Of a DNA stretch of 64,000 nucleotides, positions 28,714-42,944 are shown in pieces (position 1 is the first letter of the stretch; each line of letters starts with the position of its first letter). The stretch spans positions 1-64,000 of the forward strand of contig NW_027474178.1 of the NCBI RefSeq assembly GCF_050947335.1. Direction: 5' to 3'. The DNA comes from Megachile rotundata (Eukaryota > Arthropoda > Insecta > Hymenoptera > Megachilidae). The translations under genes were made by a program, and so were the position numbers. The notes under the pieces are model-generated. The model worked only from the letters and a program-made list of their open reading frames with translations. It had not been told where the DNA came from and made no database searches.

Positions 28714-29045
28714 ATATTATGCAGATATGATCGATAGAACGACAATTACTATATTTATTACTCTTATTATTCTCAATCTAACTCATATTATTAGCCATAT
28801 TATGCTTCCATGGTCGATAGAACGACAATTACTATACTTATTAATCATATTATTATTAACCTAACTCATATTAGTAACCATATTATGCAGATATGATCGA
28901 TGGAACGACAATTACTATACTTATTACTCTTATTATTATCAAGCTAACTCATATTATTATCCATATTATGCTTATATGATCGATAGGACGACAATTACTA
29001 TACTTATTACTCTTATTATTATCAATCTAATTCATATTATTAGCC
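28714..29045 (+). repeat. Four-unit linker matching about 52.5-52.8 kb
   Basis: There is no gene here. The units are a C/E hybrid with ttattattctc, a B unit with the rare attaacctaac, a C-type unit with gatcgatgg and tcaagctaac, and an A unit with gataggacg. The first three in the same order, including attaacctaac, are found at about 52.45-52.70 kb. Confidence 0.8.
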
Positions 29046-31037
29046 ATATTATGCTTATATGATCGATAGAACGACAATTACTATACTTATTACTCTTATT
29101 ATTATCAAGCTAACTCATATTATTATCCATATTATGCTTATATGATCGATAGAACGACAATTACTATACTTATTACTCTTATTATTATCAATCTAATTCA
29201 TATTAATAGCCACATTATGCTTATACGATCGATAGAACGACAATTACTATACTTATTACTCTTATTATTATCAAGCTAACTCATATTATTATCCATATTA
29301 TGCTTATATGATCGATAGAACGACCATTACTATACTTATTACTCTTATTATTACCAATCTAAATGATATTATTCGCCATATTATGCTTATATGATCGATA
29401 GAACGACAATTACTATACTTATTACTCTTATTATTATCAAGCTAACTCATATTATTATCCATATTATGCTTATATGATCGATAGAACGACCATTACTATA
29501 CTTATTACTCTTATTATTATCAATCTAATTCATATTATTAGCCATATTATGCTTATATGATCGATAGAACGACAATTACTATACTTATTACTCTTATTAT
29601 TATCAAGCTAACTCATATTATTATCCATATTATGCTTATATGATCGATAGAACGACAATTACTATACTTATTACTCTTATTATTATCAATCTAACTCATA
29701 TTATTAGCCATATTATGCTTATATGATCGATAGAACGACAATTACTATACTTATTACTCTTATTATTATCAATCTAAATCATATTATTAGCCATATTATG
29801 CTGATATAATCGATAGAACGACAATTACTATACTTATTACTCTTATTATTATCAAGCTAACTCATATTATTAGCCATATTATGCTTCCATGGTCGATGGA
29901 ACGACAATTACTATACTTATTACTGTTATTCTTATCAATCTAACTCATATTATTAGCCATAATATGCTTATATGATCGATAGAACGACAATTAATATACT
30001 TATTACTCTTATTATTATCAATCTAACTTGTATTATTAGCGATATTATGCTTATATGATCGATAGAACGACAATTACTATACTTATTACTCTTATTATTA
30101 TCAATCTAATTCATATTATTAGCCAGATTATGCATATTTGATCCATAGAACGACAATTACTATACCTATTACTCTTATTAATATCAATCTAACTCATATT
30201 ATTCGCCATATTATGCTTATATGGTCTATAGAACGGCAATTACTATATTTATTACTCTTATTATTATCAATCTAACTCATATTTTTAGCCATATTATGCT
30301 TCCATGGTCGATAGAACGACAATTACTATACTTATTAGTCATATTATTATTAATCTAACTCATATTAGTAACCATATTATGCAGATATGATCGATAGAAC
30401 GACAATTACTATACCTATTTCTCTTATTAATATCAATCTAACTCATATTATTCGCCATATTATGCTTATATGATCGATAGAACTGCAATAACTATACTTA
30501 TTACTCCTATTATTATCAATCTAACTCATATTATTAGCCATATTATGCTTCCATGGTCGTTAGAACGACAATTACTATACTTATTAATCATATTATTATT
30601 AATCTAACTCATATTAGTAACCATATTATGCTTATATGGTCGATAGAACGGCAATTTCTATACTTATTACTCTTATTATTATCAATCTAATTCATATTAT
30701 TAGCCAGATTATGCATATTTGATCCATAGAACGACAATTACTATACCTATTACTCTTATTAATATCAATCTAACTCATATTATTCGCCATATTATGCTTA
30801 TATGGTCGATACAACGGCAATTACTATATTTATTACTCTTATTATTATCAATCTAACTCATATTATTAGCCATATTATGCTTCCATGGTCGATAGAACGA
30901 CAATTACTATACTTATTAGTCATATTATTATTAATCTAACTCATATTAGTAACCATATTATGCAGATATGATCGATAGAACGACAATTACTATACCTATT
31001 TCTCTTATTAATATCAATCTAACTCATATTATTAGCC
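29046..31037 (+). repeat. Block S, copy 3 (one extra unit)
   Basis: It follows the order of 1909-3817. The cttatacg variant (29220) is offset by 27,137 bp and the G unit (29801) by 27,220 bp from copy 1, so one additional monomer sits between them, near 29.4-29.5 kb. Private changes include tattaatagcc at about 29206 and aaatgatatt near 29362. Its right part (from 30291) also serves as the first copy of the 16-monomer HOR. Confidence 0.87.
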
Positions 31038-33570
31038 ATATTATGCATATATGATCGATAGACCGGCAATTACTATACTTAGTACTTTTATTGTTATCAA
31101 TCTAACTCATATTATAAGCGATATTATGCTTATATGCTAGATAGAACGACAATTACTATACTTATTACTCTTATTATTATCAAGCTAACTCATATTATTA
31201 TCCATATTATGCTTATATGATCGATAGAACGACCATTACTATACTTATTACTCTTATTATTACCAATCTAAATCATATTATTCGCCATATTATGCTTATA
31301 TGATCGATAGAACGACAATTACTATACTTATTACTCTTATTATTATCAATCTAATTCATATTATTAGCCATATTATGCTTATATGATCGATAGAACGACA
31401 ATTACTATACTTATTACTCTTATTATTATCAAGCTAACTCATATTATTATCCATATTATGCTTATATGATCGATAGAACGACAATTACTATACTTATTAC
31501 TCTTATTATTATCAATCTAACTCATATTATTAGCCATATTATGCTTATATGATCGATAGAACGACAATTACTATACTTATTACTCTTATTATTATCAATC
31601 TAAATCATATTATTAGCCATATTATGCTTCCATGGTCGATAGAACGACAATTACTATACTTATTAGTCATATTATTATTAATCTAACTCATATTAGTAAC
31701 CATATTATGCAGATATGATCGATAGAACGACAATTACTATACCTATTTCTCTTATTAATATCAATCTAACTCATATTATTCGCCATATTATGCTTATATG
31801 ATCGATAGAACTGCAATAACTATACTTATTACTCCTATAATTATCAATCTAACTCATATTATTAGCCATATTATGCTTCCATGGTCGTTAGAACGACAAT
31901 TACTATACTTATTAATCATATTATTATTAATCTAACTCATATTAGTAACCATATTATGCTTATATGGTCGATAGAACGGCAATTTCTATACTTATTACTC
32001 TTATTATTATCAATCTAATTCATATTATTAGCCAGATTATGCATATTTGATCCATAGAACGACAATTACTATACCTATTACTCTTATTAATATCAATCTA
32101 ACTCATATTATTCGCCATATTATGCTTATATGGTCGATACAACGGCAATTACTATATTTATTACTCTTATTATTATCAATCTAACTCATATTATTAGCCA
32201 TATTATGCTTCCATGGTCGATAGAACGACAATTACTATACTTATTAGTCATATTATTATTAATCTAACTCATATTAGTAACCATATTATGCAGATATGAT
32301 CGATAGAACGACAATTACTATACCTATTTCTCTTATTAATATCAATCTAACTCATATTATTAGCCATATTATGCATATATGATCGATAGACCGGCAATTA
32401 CTATACTTAGTACTCTTATTGTTATCAATCTAACTCATATTATAAGCGATATTATGCTTATATGCTAGATAGAACGACAATTACTATACTTATTACTCTT
32501 ATTATTATCAAGCTAACTCATATTATTATCCATATTATGCTTATATGATCGATAGAACGACCATTACTATACTTATTACTCTTATTATTACCAATCTAAA
32601 TCATATTATTCGCCATATTATGCTTATATGATCGATAGAACGACAATTACTATACTTATTACTCTTATTATTATCAATCTAATTCATATTATTAGCCATA
32701 TTATGCTTATATGATCGATAGAACGACAATTACTATACTTATTACTCTTATTATTATCAAGCTAACTCATATTATTATCCATATTATGCTTATATGATCG
32801 ATAGAACGACAATTACTATACTTATTACTCTTATTATTATCAATCTAACTCATATTATTAGCCATATTATGCTTATATGATCGATAGAACGACAATTACT
32901 ATACTTATTACTCTTATTATTATCAATCTAAATCATATTATTAGCCATATTATGCTTCCATGGTCGATAGAACGACAATTACTATACTTATTAGTCATAT
33001 TATTATTAATCTAACTCATATTAGTAACCATATTATGCAGATATGATCGATAGAACGACAATTACTATACCTATTTCTCTTATTAATATCAATCTAACTC
33101 ATATTATTCGCCATATTATGCTTATATGATCGATAGAACTGCAATAACTATACTTATTACTCCTATAATTATCAATCTAACTCATATTATTAGCCATATT
33201 ATGCTTCCATGGTCGTTAGAACGACAATTACTATACTTATTAATCATATTATTATTAATCTAACTCATATTAGTAACCATATTATGCTTATATGGTCGAT
33301 AGAACGGCAATTTCTATACTTATTACTCTTATTATTATCAATCTAATTCATATTATTAGCCAGATTATGCATATTTGATCCATAGAACGACAATTACTAT
33401 ACCTATTACTCTTATTAATATCAATCTAACTCATATTATTCGCCATATTATGCTTATATGGTCGATACAACGGCAATTACTATATTTATTACTCTTATTA
33501 TTATCAATCTAACTCATATTATTAGCCATATTATGCTTCCATGGTCGATAGAACGACAATTACTATACTT
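30291..33570 (+). repeat. 16-monomer higher-order repeat, 1,328 bp, about 2.5 copies
   Basis: Copies are 30291-31618, 31619-32946 and a partial one from 32947. Each starts with a B unit and runs B-C, aactgc unit, gtcgttag B unit, aacggcaatttc unit, D-E-B-C-R, then gctagatag L, K, A, L, A, A. R motifs (first C) at 31063 and 32391 are exactly 1,328 bp apart. Copy 1 has ctattattatc where copies 2 and 3 have ctataattatc. Copy 3 ends in a chimeric monomer at 33528-33610 that joins a B left half to an R right half. Confidence 0.88.
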
Positions 33571-34689
33571 AGTTCTCTTATTGTTATCAATCTAACTCAT
33601 ATTATAAGCGATATTATGCTTATATGCTAGATAGAACGACAATTACTATACTTATTACTCTTATTATTATCAATCTAATTCATATTATTAGCCATATTAT
33701 GCTTATATGATCGATAGAACGACAATTAATATACTTATTACTCTTATTATTATCAATCTAAATCATATTATTCGCCATATTATGCTTATATGATCGATAG
33801 AACGGCAATAACTATACTTATTACTCCTATTATTATCAATCTAACTCATATTATTAGCCATATTATGATTCCATGATCGATAGAACGACAATTACTATAC
33901 CTATTACTCTTATTAATATCAATCTAACTCATATTATTCGCCATATTATGCTTATATGGTCTATAGAACGGCAATTACTATATTTATTACTCTTATTATT
34001 ATCAATCTAACTCATATTTTTAGCCATATTGTGCTTCCATGGTCGATAGAACGACAATTACTATACTTATTAGTCATATTATTATTAATCTAACTCATAT
34101 TAGTAACCATATTATGCAGATATGATCGATAGAACGACAATTACTATACCTATTTCTCTTATTAATATCAATCTAACTCATATTATTTGCCATATTATGC
34201 TTATATGATTGATAGAACGGCAATAACTATACTTATTACTCCTATTATTGTCAATCTAACTCATATTATTAGCCATATTATGCTTCCATGGTCGATAGAA
34301 CGACAATTACTATACTCATTAATCATATTATTATTAATCTAACTCATATTAGTAACCATATTATGCTTCCATGATCGATAGAACGACAATTACTATACGT
34401 ATTACTGTTATTATTCTCAATCTAACTCTTATTATTGGCCATATTATGCTTATATGATCGATAGAACGACAATTACTATACTTATTACTCTTATTATTAT
34501 CAAGCTAACTCATATTATTATCCATATTATGCTTATATGATCGATAGAACGACAATTACTATACTTATTACTCTTATTATTATCAATCTAATTCATATTA
34601 TTAGCCACATTATGCTTATACGATCGATAGAACGACAATTACTATACTTATTACTCTTATTATTATCAAGCTAACTCATATTATTATCC

Positions 34690-34772
34690 ATATTATGCTT
34701 ATATGATCGATAGAACGACCATTACTATACTTATTACTCTTATTATTATCAATCTAATTCATATTATTAGCC
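34690..34772 (+). repeat. Chimeric monomer (K left half, A right half)
   Basis: It begins like K (gaccattac) but ends like A (attatcaatctaattc ... ttagcc). Other K units end attaccaatctaaatc ... ttcgcc and are followed by a separate A unit, as at 36932-37097. The fusion removes exactly one unit and keeps register. Confidence 0.78.
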
Positions 34773-35104
34773 ATATTATGCTTATATGATCGATAGAACG
34801 ACAATTACTATACTTATTACTCTTATTATTATCAAGCTAACTCATATTATTATCCATATTATGCTTATATGATCGATAGAACGACAATTACTATACTTAT
34901 TACTCTTATTATTATCAATCTAACTCATATTATTAGCCATATTATGCTTATATGATCGATAGAACGACAATTACTATACTTATTACTCTTATTATTATCA
35001 ATCTAAATCATATTATTAGCCATATTATGCTTCCATGGTCGATAGAACGACAATTACTATACTTATTAGTCATATTATTATTAATCTAACTCATATTAGT
35101 AACC

Positions 35105-35188
35105 ATATTATGCAGATATGAATCGATAGAACGACAATTACTATACCTATTTCTCTTATTAATATCAATCTAACTCATATTATTCGCC
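35105..35188 (+). repeat. 84-bp monomer (extra A)
   Basis: A C unit reading gcagatatgaatcgatag, one A more than sister units. The change is private. Confidence 0.9.
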
Positions 35189-37595
35189 ATATTATGCTTA
35201 TATGATCGATAGAACTGCAATAACTATACTTATTACTCCTATAATTATCAATCTAACTCATATTATTAGCCATATTATGCTTCCATGGTCGTTAGAACGA
35301 CAATTACTATACTTATTAATCATATTATTATTAATCTAACTCATATTAGTAACCATATTATGCTTATATGGTCGATAGAACGGCAATTTCTATACTTATT
35401 ACTCTTATTATTATCAATCTAATTCATATTATTAGCCAGATTATGCATATTTGATCCATAGAACGACAATTACTATACCTATTACTCTTATTAATATCAA
35501 TCTAACTCATATTATTCGCCATATTATGCTTATATGGTCGATACAACGGCAATTACTATATTTATTACTCTTATTATTATCAATCTAACTCATATTATTA
35601 GCCATATTATGCTTCCATGGTCGATAGAACGACAATTACTATACTTATTAGTCATATTATTATTAATCTAACTCATATTAGTAACCATATTATGCAGATA
35701 TGATCGATAGAACGACAATTACTATACCTATTTCTCTTATTAATATCAATCTAACTCATATTATTAGCCATATTATGCATATATGATCGATAGACCGGCA
35801 ATTACTATACTTAGTTCTCTTATTGTTATCAATCTAACTCATATTATAAGCGATATTATGCTTATATGCTAGATAGAACGACAATTACTATACTTATTAC
35901 TCTTATTATTATCAATCTAATTCATATTATTAGCCATATTATGCTTATATGATCGATAGAACGACAATTAATATACTTATTACTCTTATTATTATCAATC
36001 TAAATCATATTATTCGCCATATTATGCTTATATGATCGATAGAACGGCAATAACTATACTTATTACTCCTATTATTATCAATCTAACTCATATTATTAGC
36101 CATATTATGATTCCATGATCGATAGAACGACAATTACTATACCTATTACTCTTATTAATATCAATCTAACTCATATTATTCGCCATATTATGCTTATATG
36201 GTCTATAGAACGGCAATTACTATATTTATTACTCTTATTATTATCAATCTAACTCATATTTTTAGCCATATTATGCTTCCATGGTCGATAGAACGACAAT
36301 TACTATACTTATTAGTCATATTATTATTAATCTAACTCATATTAGTAACCATATTATGCAGATATGATCGATAGAACGACAATTACTATACCTATTTCTC
36401 TTATTAATATCAATCTAACTCATGTTATTTGCCATATTATGCTTATATGATTGATAGAACGGCAATAACTATACTTATTACTCCTATTATTGTCAATCTA
36501 ACTCATATTATTAGCCATATTATGCTTCCATGGTCGATAGAACGACAATTACTATACTTATTAATCATATTATTATTAATCTAACTCATATTAGTAACCA
36601 TATTATGCTTCCATGATCGATAGAACGACAATTACTATACGTATTACTGTTATTATTCTCAATCTAACTCTTATTATTGGCCATATTATGCTTATATGAT
36701 CGATAGAACGACAATTACTATACTTATTACTCTTATTATTATCAAGCTAACTCATATTATTATCCATATTATGCTTATATGATCGATAGAACGACAATTA
36801 CTATACTTATTACTCTTATTATTATCAATCTAATTCATATTATTAGCCACATTATGCTTATACGATCGATAGAACGACAATTACTATACTTATTACTCTT
36901 ATTATTATCAAGCTAACTCATATTATTATCCATATTATGCTTATATGATCGATAGAACGACCATTACTATACTTATTACTCTTATTATTACCAATCTAAA
37001 TCATATTATTCGCCATATTATGCTTATATGATCGATAGAACGACAATTACTATACTTATTACTCTTATTATTATCAATCTAATTCATATTATTAGCCATA
37101 TTATGCTTATATGATCGATAGAACGACAATTACTATACTTATTACTCTTATTATTATCAAGCTAACTCATATTATTATCCATATTATGCTTATATGATCG
37201 ATAGAACGACAATTACTATATTTATTACTCTTATTATTATCAATCTAACTCATATTTTTAGCCATATTATGCTTCCATGGTCGATAGAACGACAATTACT
37301 ATACTTATTAGTCATATTATTATTAATCTAACTCATATTAGTAACCATATTATGCAGATATGATCGATAGAACGACAATTACTATACCTATTTCTCTTAT
37401 TAATATCAATCTAACTCATATTATTCGCCATATTATGCTTATATGATCGATAGAACTGCAATAACTATTCTTATTACTCCTATTATTATCAATCTAACTC
37501 ATATTATTAGCCATATTATGCTTCCATGGTCGTTAGAACGACAATTACTATACTTATTAATCATATTATTATTAATCTAACTCATATTAGTAACC

Positions 37596-37677
37596 ATATT
37601 ATGCTATATGGTCGATAGAACGGCAATTTCTATACTTATTACTCTTATTATTATCAATCTAATTCATATTATTAGCT
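37596..37677 (+). repeat. 82-bp monomer (one T deleted, atgctatatgg)
   Basis: It reads attatgctatatggtcg in place of attatgcttatatggtcg. The change is private. Confidence 0.9.
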
Positions 37678-38175
37678 AGATTATGCATATTTGATCCATA
37701 GAACGACAATTACTATACCTATTACTCTTATTAATATCAATCTAACTCATATTATTCGCCATATTATGCTTATATGGTCGATACAACGGCAATTACTATA
37801 TTTATTACTCTTATTATTATCAATCTAACTCATATTATTAGCCATATTATGCTTCCATGGTCGATAGAACGACAATTACTATACTTATTAGTCATATTGT
37901 TATTAATCTAACTCATATTAGTAACCATATTATGCAGATATGATCGATAGAACGACAATTACTATACCTATTTCTCTTATTAATATCAATCTAACTCATA
38001 TTATTAGCCATATTATGCTTATATGATCGATGGAACGACAATTACTATACTTATTACTCTTATTATTATCAATCTATCTCATATTATTAGCCATATTATG
38101 CTTCCATGGTCGATAGAACGACAATTACTATACTTATTAATCATATTATTATTAATCTAACTCATATTAGTAACC

Positions 38176-38257
38176 ATATTATGCTTCCATGATCGATAGA
38201 ACGACAATTACTATACGTATTACTGTTATTATCTCAATCTAACTCTTATTATTGGCC
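38176..38257 (+). repeat. 82-bp F-type monomer (one base deleted)
   Basis: It reads gttattatctcaatc where all other F units read gttattattctcaatc. The change is private and is absent from the duplicate F unit 17 monomers downstream. Confidence 0.9.
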
Positions 38258-38423
38258 ATATTATGCTTATATGATCGATAGAACGACAATTAATATACTT
38301 ATTACTCTTATTATTATCAATCTAAATCATATTATTCGCCATATTATGCTTAAATGATCGATAGAACGACAATTACTATACTTATTACTCTTATTATTAT
38401 CAATCTAATTCATATTATTAGCC

Positions 38424-38507
38424 ATATTATGCTTATATGATCGATTAGAACGACAATTACTATACTTATTACTCTTATTATTATCAATGTAATTCATATT
38501 ATTACCC
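38424..38507 (+). repeat. 84-bp monomer (extra T, gatcgattagaacg)
   Basis: An A unit with one extra T after the ATCGAT motif. The same kind of change arose independently in a K unit at 50708. Confidence 0.9.
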
Positions 38508-40997
38508 ATATTATGCTTATATGATCGATAGAACGACAATTAATATACTTATTACTCTTATTATTATCAAGCTAACTCATATTATTAGCCATATTATGCT
38601 TATATGATCGATAGAACGACAATTACTATACTTATTACTCTTATTATTATCAATCTAACTCATATTATTAGCCATATTATGCTTATATGATCGATAGAAC
38701 GACAATTACTATACTTATTACTCTTATTATTATCAATCTAAATCATATTATTAGCCATATTATGCTGATATAATCGATAGAACGACAATTACTATACTTA
38801 TTACTCTTATTATTATCAAGCTAACTCATATTATTAGCCATATTATGCTTCCATGGTCGATGGAACGACAATTACTATACTTATTACTGTTATTCTTATC
38901 AATCTAACTCATATTATTAGCCATAATATGCTTATATGATCGATAGAACGACAATTAATATACTTATTACTCTTATTATTATCAATCTAACTTGTATTAT
39001 TAGCGATATTATGCTTATATGATCGATAGAACGACAATTACTATACTTATTACTCTTATTATTATCAATCTAATTCATATTATTAGCCAGATTATGCATA
39101 TTTGATCCATAGAACGACAATTACTATACCTATTACTCTTATTAATATCAATCTAACTCATATTATTCGCCATATTATGCTTATATGGTCGATACAACGG
39201 CAATTACTATATTTATTACTCTTATTATTATCAATCTAACTCATATTATTAGCCATATTATGCTTCCATGGTCGATAGAACGACAATTACTATACTTATT
39301 AGTCATATTGTTATTAATCTAACTCATATTAGTAACCATATTATGCAGATATGATCGATAGAACGACAATTACTATACCTATTTCTCTTATTAATATCAA
39401 TCTAACTCATATTATTAGCCATATTATGCTTATATGATCGATGGAACGACAATTACTATACTTATTACTCTTATTATTATCAATCTATCTCATATTATTA
39501 GCCATATTATGCTTCCATGGTCGATAGAACGACAATTACTATACTTATTAATCATATTATTATTAATCTAACTCATATTAGTAACCATATTATGCTTCCA
39601 TGATCGATAGAACGACAATTACTATACGTATTACTGTTATTATTCTCAATCTAACTCTTATTATTGGCCATATTATGCTTATATGATCGATAGAACGACA
39701 ATTAATATACTTATTACTCTTATTATTATCAATCTAAATCATATTATTCGCCATATTATGCTTAAATGATCGATAGAACGACAATTACTATACTTATTAC
39801 TCTTATTATTATCAATCTAATTCATATTATTAGCCATATTATGCTTATATGATCGATAGAACGACAATTACTATACTTATTACTCTTATTATTATCAATG
39901 TAATTCATATTATTACCCATATTATGCTTATATGATCGATAGAACGACAATTAATATACTTATTACTCTTATTATTATCAAGCTAACTCATATTATTAGC
40001 CATATTATGCTTATATGATCGATAGAACGACAATTACTATACTTATTACTCTTATTATTATCAATCTAACTCATATTATTAGCCATATTATGCTTATATG
40101 ATCGATAGAACGACAATTACTATACTTATTACTCTTATTATTATCAATCTAAATCATATTATTAGCCATATTATGCTGATATAATCGATAGAACGACAAT
40201 TACTATACTTATTACTCTTATTATTATCAAGCTAACTCATATTATTAGCCATATTATGCTTCCATGGTCGATGGAACGACAATTACTATACTTATTACTG
40301 TTATTCTTATCAATCTAACTCATATTATTAGCCATAATATGCTTATATGATCGATAGAACGACAATTAATATACTTATTACTCTTATTATTATCAATCTA
40401 ACTTGTATTATTAGCGATATTATGCTTATATGATCGATAGAACGACAATTACTATACTTATTACTCTTATTATTATCAATCTAATTCATATTATTAGCCA
40501 GATTATGCATATTTGATCCATAGAACGACAATTACTATACCTATTACTCTTATTAATATCAATCTAACTCATATTATTCGCCATATTATGCTTATATGGT
40601 CTATAGAACGGCAATTACTATATTTATTACTCTTATTATTATCAATCTAACTCATATTTTTAGCCATATTATGCTTCCATGGTCGATAGAACGACAATTA
40701 CTATACTTATTAGTCATATTGTTATTAATCTAACTCATATTAGTAACCATATTATGCAGATATGATCGATAGAACGACAATTACTATACCTATTTCTCTT
40801 ATTAATATCAATCTAACTCATATTATTAGCCATATTATGCTTATATGATCGATAGAACGACAATTACTATATTTATTACTCTTATTATTATCAATCTAAC
40901 TCATATTATTAGCCATATTATGCTTCCATGGTCGATAGAACGACAATTACTATACTTATTAATCATATTATTATTAATCTAACTCATATTAGTAACC

Positions 40998-41079
40998 ATA
41001 TTATGCAGATATGATCGATAGAACGACAATTACTATACCTATTACTCTTATTAATACAATCTAACTCATATTATTCGCC
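40998..41079 (+). repeat. 82-bp monomer, shared aatacaatc deletion
   Basis: Same marker deletion as in the 46-monomer HOR. Its neighbours (B before; E with gtcgatacaacgg and then a cacattatgcttcc B unit after) also match those of 5312 and 9129. Confidence 0.93.
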
Positions 41080-41699
41080 ATATTATGCTTATATGGTCGA
41101 TACAACGGCAATTACTATATTTATTACTCTTATTATTATCAATCTAACTCATATTATTAGCCACATTATGCTTCCATGGTCGATAGAACGACAATTACTA
41201 TACTTATTAGTCATTTTATTATTAATCTAACTCATATTAGTAACCATATTATGCAGATATGATCGATAGAACGACAATTACTATACCTATTTCTCTTATT
41301 AATATCAATCTAACTCATATTATTAGCCATATTATGCATATATGATCGATAGACCGGCAATTACTATACTTAGTACTCTTATTGTTATCAATCTAACTCA
41401 TATTATAAGCGATATTATGCTTATATGCTAGATAGAACGACAATTACTATACTTATTACTCTTATTATTATCAATCTAATTCATATTATTAGCCATATTA
41501 TGCTTATATGATCGATAGATCGACAATTAATATACTTATTACTCTTATTATTATCAATCTAAATCATATTATTCGCCATATTATGCTTATATGATCGATA
41601 GAACGGCAATAACTATACTTATTACTCCTATTATTATCAATCTAACTCATATTATTAGCCATATTATGATTCCATGATCGATAGAACGACAATTACTAT

Positions 41700-42944
41700 A
41701 CGTATTACTGTTATTATTCTCAATCTAACTCTTATTATTGGCCATATTATGCTTATATGATCGATAGAACGACAATTACTATACTTATTACTCTTATTAT
41801 TATCAAGCTAACTCATATTATTATCCATATTATGCTTATATGATCGATAGAACTACAATTACTATACTTATTACTCTTATTATTATCAATCTAATTCATA
41901 TTATTAGCCACATTATGCTTATACGATCGATAGAACGACAATTACTATACTTATTACTCTTATTATTATCAATCTAACTTGTATTATTAGCGATATTATG
42001 CTTATATGATCGATAGAACGACAATTACTATACTTATTACTCTTATTATTATCAATCTAATTCATATTATTCGCCATATTATGCTTATATGATCGATAGA
42101 ACGACAATTACTATACTTATTACTCTTATTATTATCAATCTAATTCATATTATTAGCCATATTATGCTTATATGATCGATAGAACGACAATTACTATACT
42201 TATTACTCTTATTATTATCAAGCTAACTCATATTATTATCCATATTATGCTTCCATGGTCGATGGAACGACAATTACTATACTTATTACTGTTATTCTTA
42301 TCAATCTAACTCATATTATTAGCCACAATATGCTTATATGATCGATAGAACGACAATTAATATACTTATTACTCTTATTATTATCAATCTAACTTGTATT
42401 ATTAGCGATATTATGCTTATATGATCGATAGAACGACAATTACTATACTTATTACTCTTATTATTATCAATCTAATTCATATTATTAGCCAGATTATGCA
42501 TATTTGATCCATAGAACGACAATTACTATACCTATTACTCTTATTAATATCAATCTAACTCATATTATTCGCCATATTATGCTTATATGATCGATAGAAC
42601 TGCAATAACTATTCTTATTACTCCTATTATTATCAATCTAACTCATATCATTAGCCATATTATGCTTCCATGGTCGTTAGAACGACAATTACTATACTTA
42701 TTAATCATATTATTATTAATCTAACTCATATTAGTAACCATATTATGCTTATATGGTCGATAGAACGGCAATTTCTATACTTATTACTCTTATTATTATC
42801 AATCTAATTCATATTATTAGCCAGATTATGCATATTTGATCCATAGAACGACAATTACTATACCTATTACTCTTATTAATATCAATCTAACTCATATTAT
42901 TCGCCATATTATGCTTATATGGTCGATACAACGGCAATTACTAT
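41700..42944 (+). repeat. Mosaic satellite segment of short matches
   Basis: There is no gene here; about 15 units. 41.70-41.95 kb matches 13.89-14.15 kb, including the rare gaactacaatt (41851 and 14048). A join then leads into acttgtattattagcg units, and 42.6-42.93 kb matches 15.29-15.65 kb, including the rare catatcattagcc. The unit at 42906-42988 has an E-type left half (gtcgatacaacgg) and an A-type right half and marks the join to the next segment. Confidence 0.82.

Larger units (their letters stand above)
33571..37215 (+). repeat. 27-monomer higher-order repeat, about 1.6 copies
   Basis: The marker agttctctta occurs at 33571 and 35813, 2,242 bp apart (27 x 83 plus the one-base insertion at 35121). 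The second copy runs to about 37215 and then joins an E-type right half. Copy 1 has lost one monomer where K and A units were fused at 34690-34772; copy 2 keeps both. This order is also that of 1.04-2.2 kb at the window start. Confidence 0.86.
37215..41700 (+). repeat. Collinear copy of 3.0-6.0 kb with a 17-monomer tandem duplication
   Basis: 37264 aligns with 3071 and 41661 with 5975. The extra length is 18 units: a 17-unit (1,411 bp) tandem duplication seen from the gatcgatgg marker (its tgg at 38031 and 39442), plus one extra A unit near 40.05 kb. The single-base indels at 37605, 38231 and 38446 are confined to the first half of the duplicated stretch. The segment ends in a chimeric unit at 41661-41743, left half gattccatgatcg and right half F. 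Confidence 0.86.
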
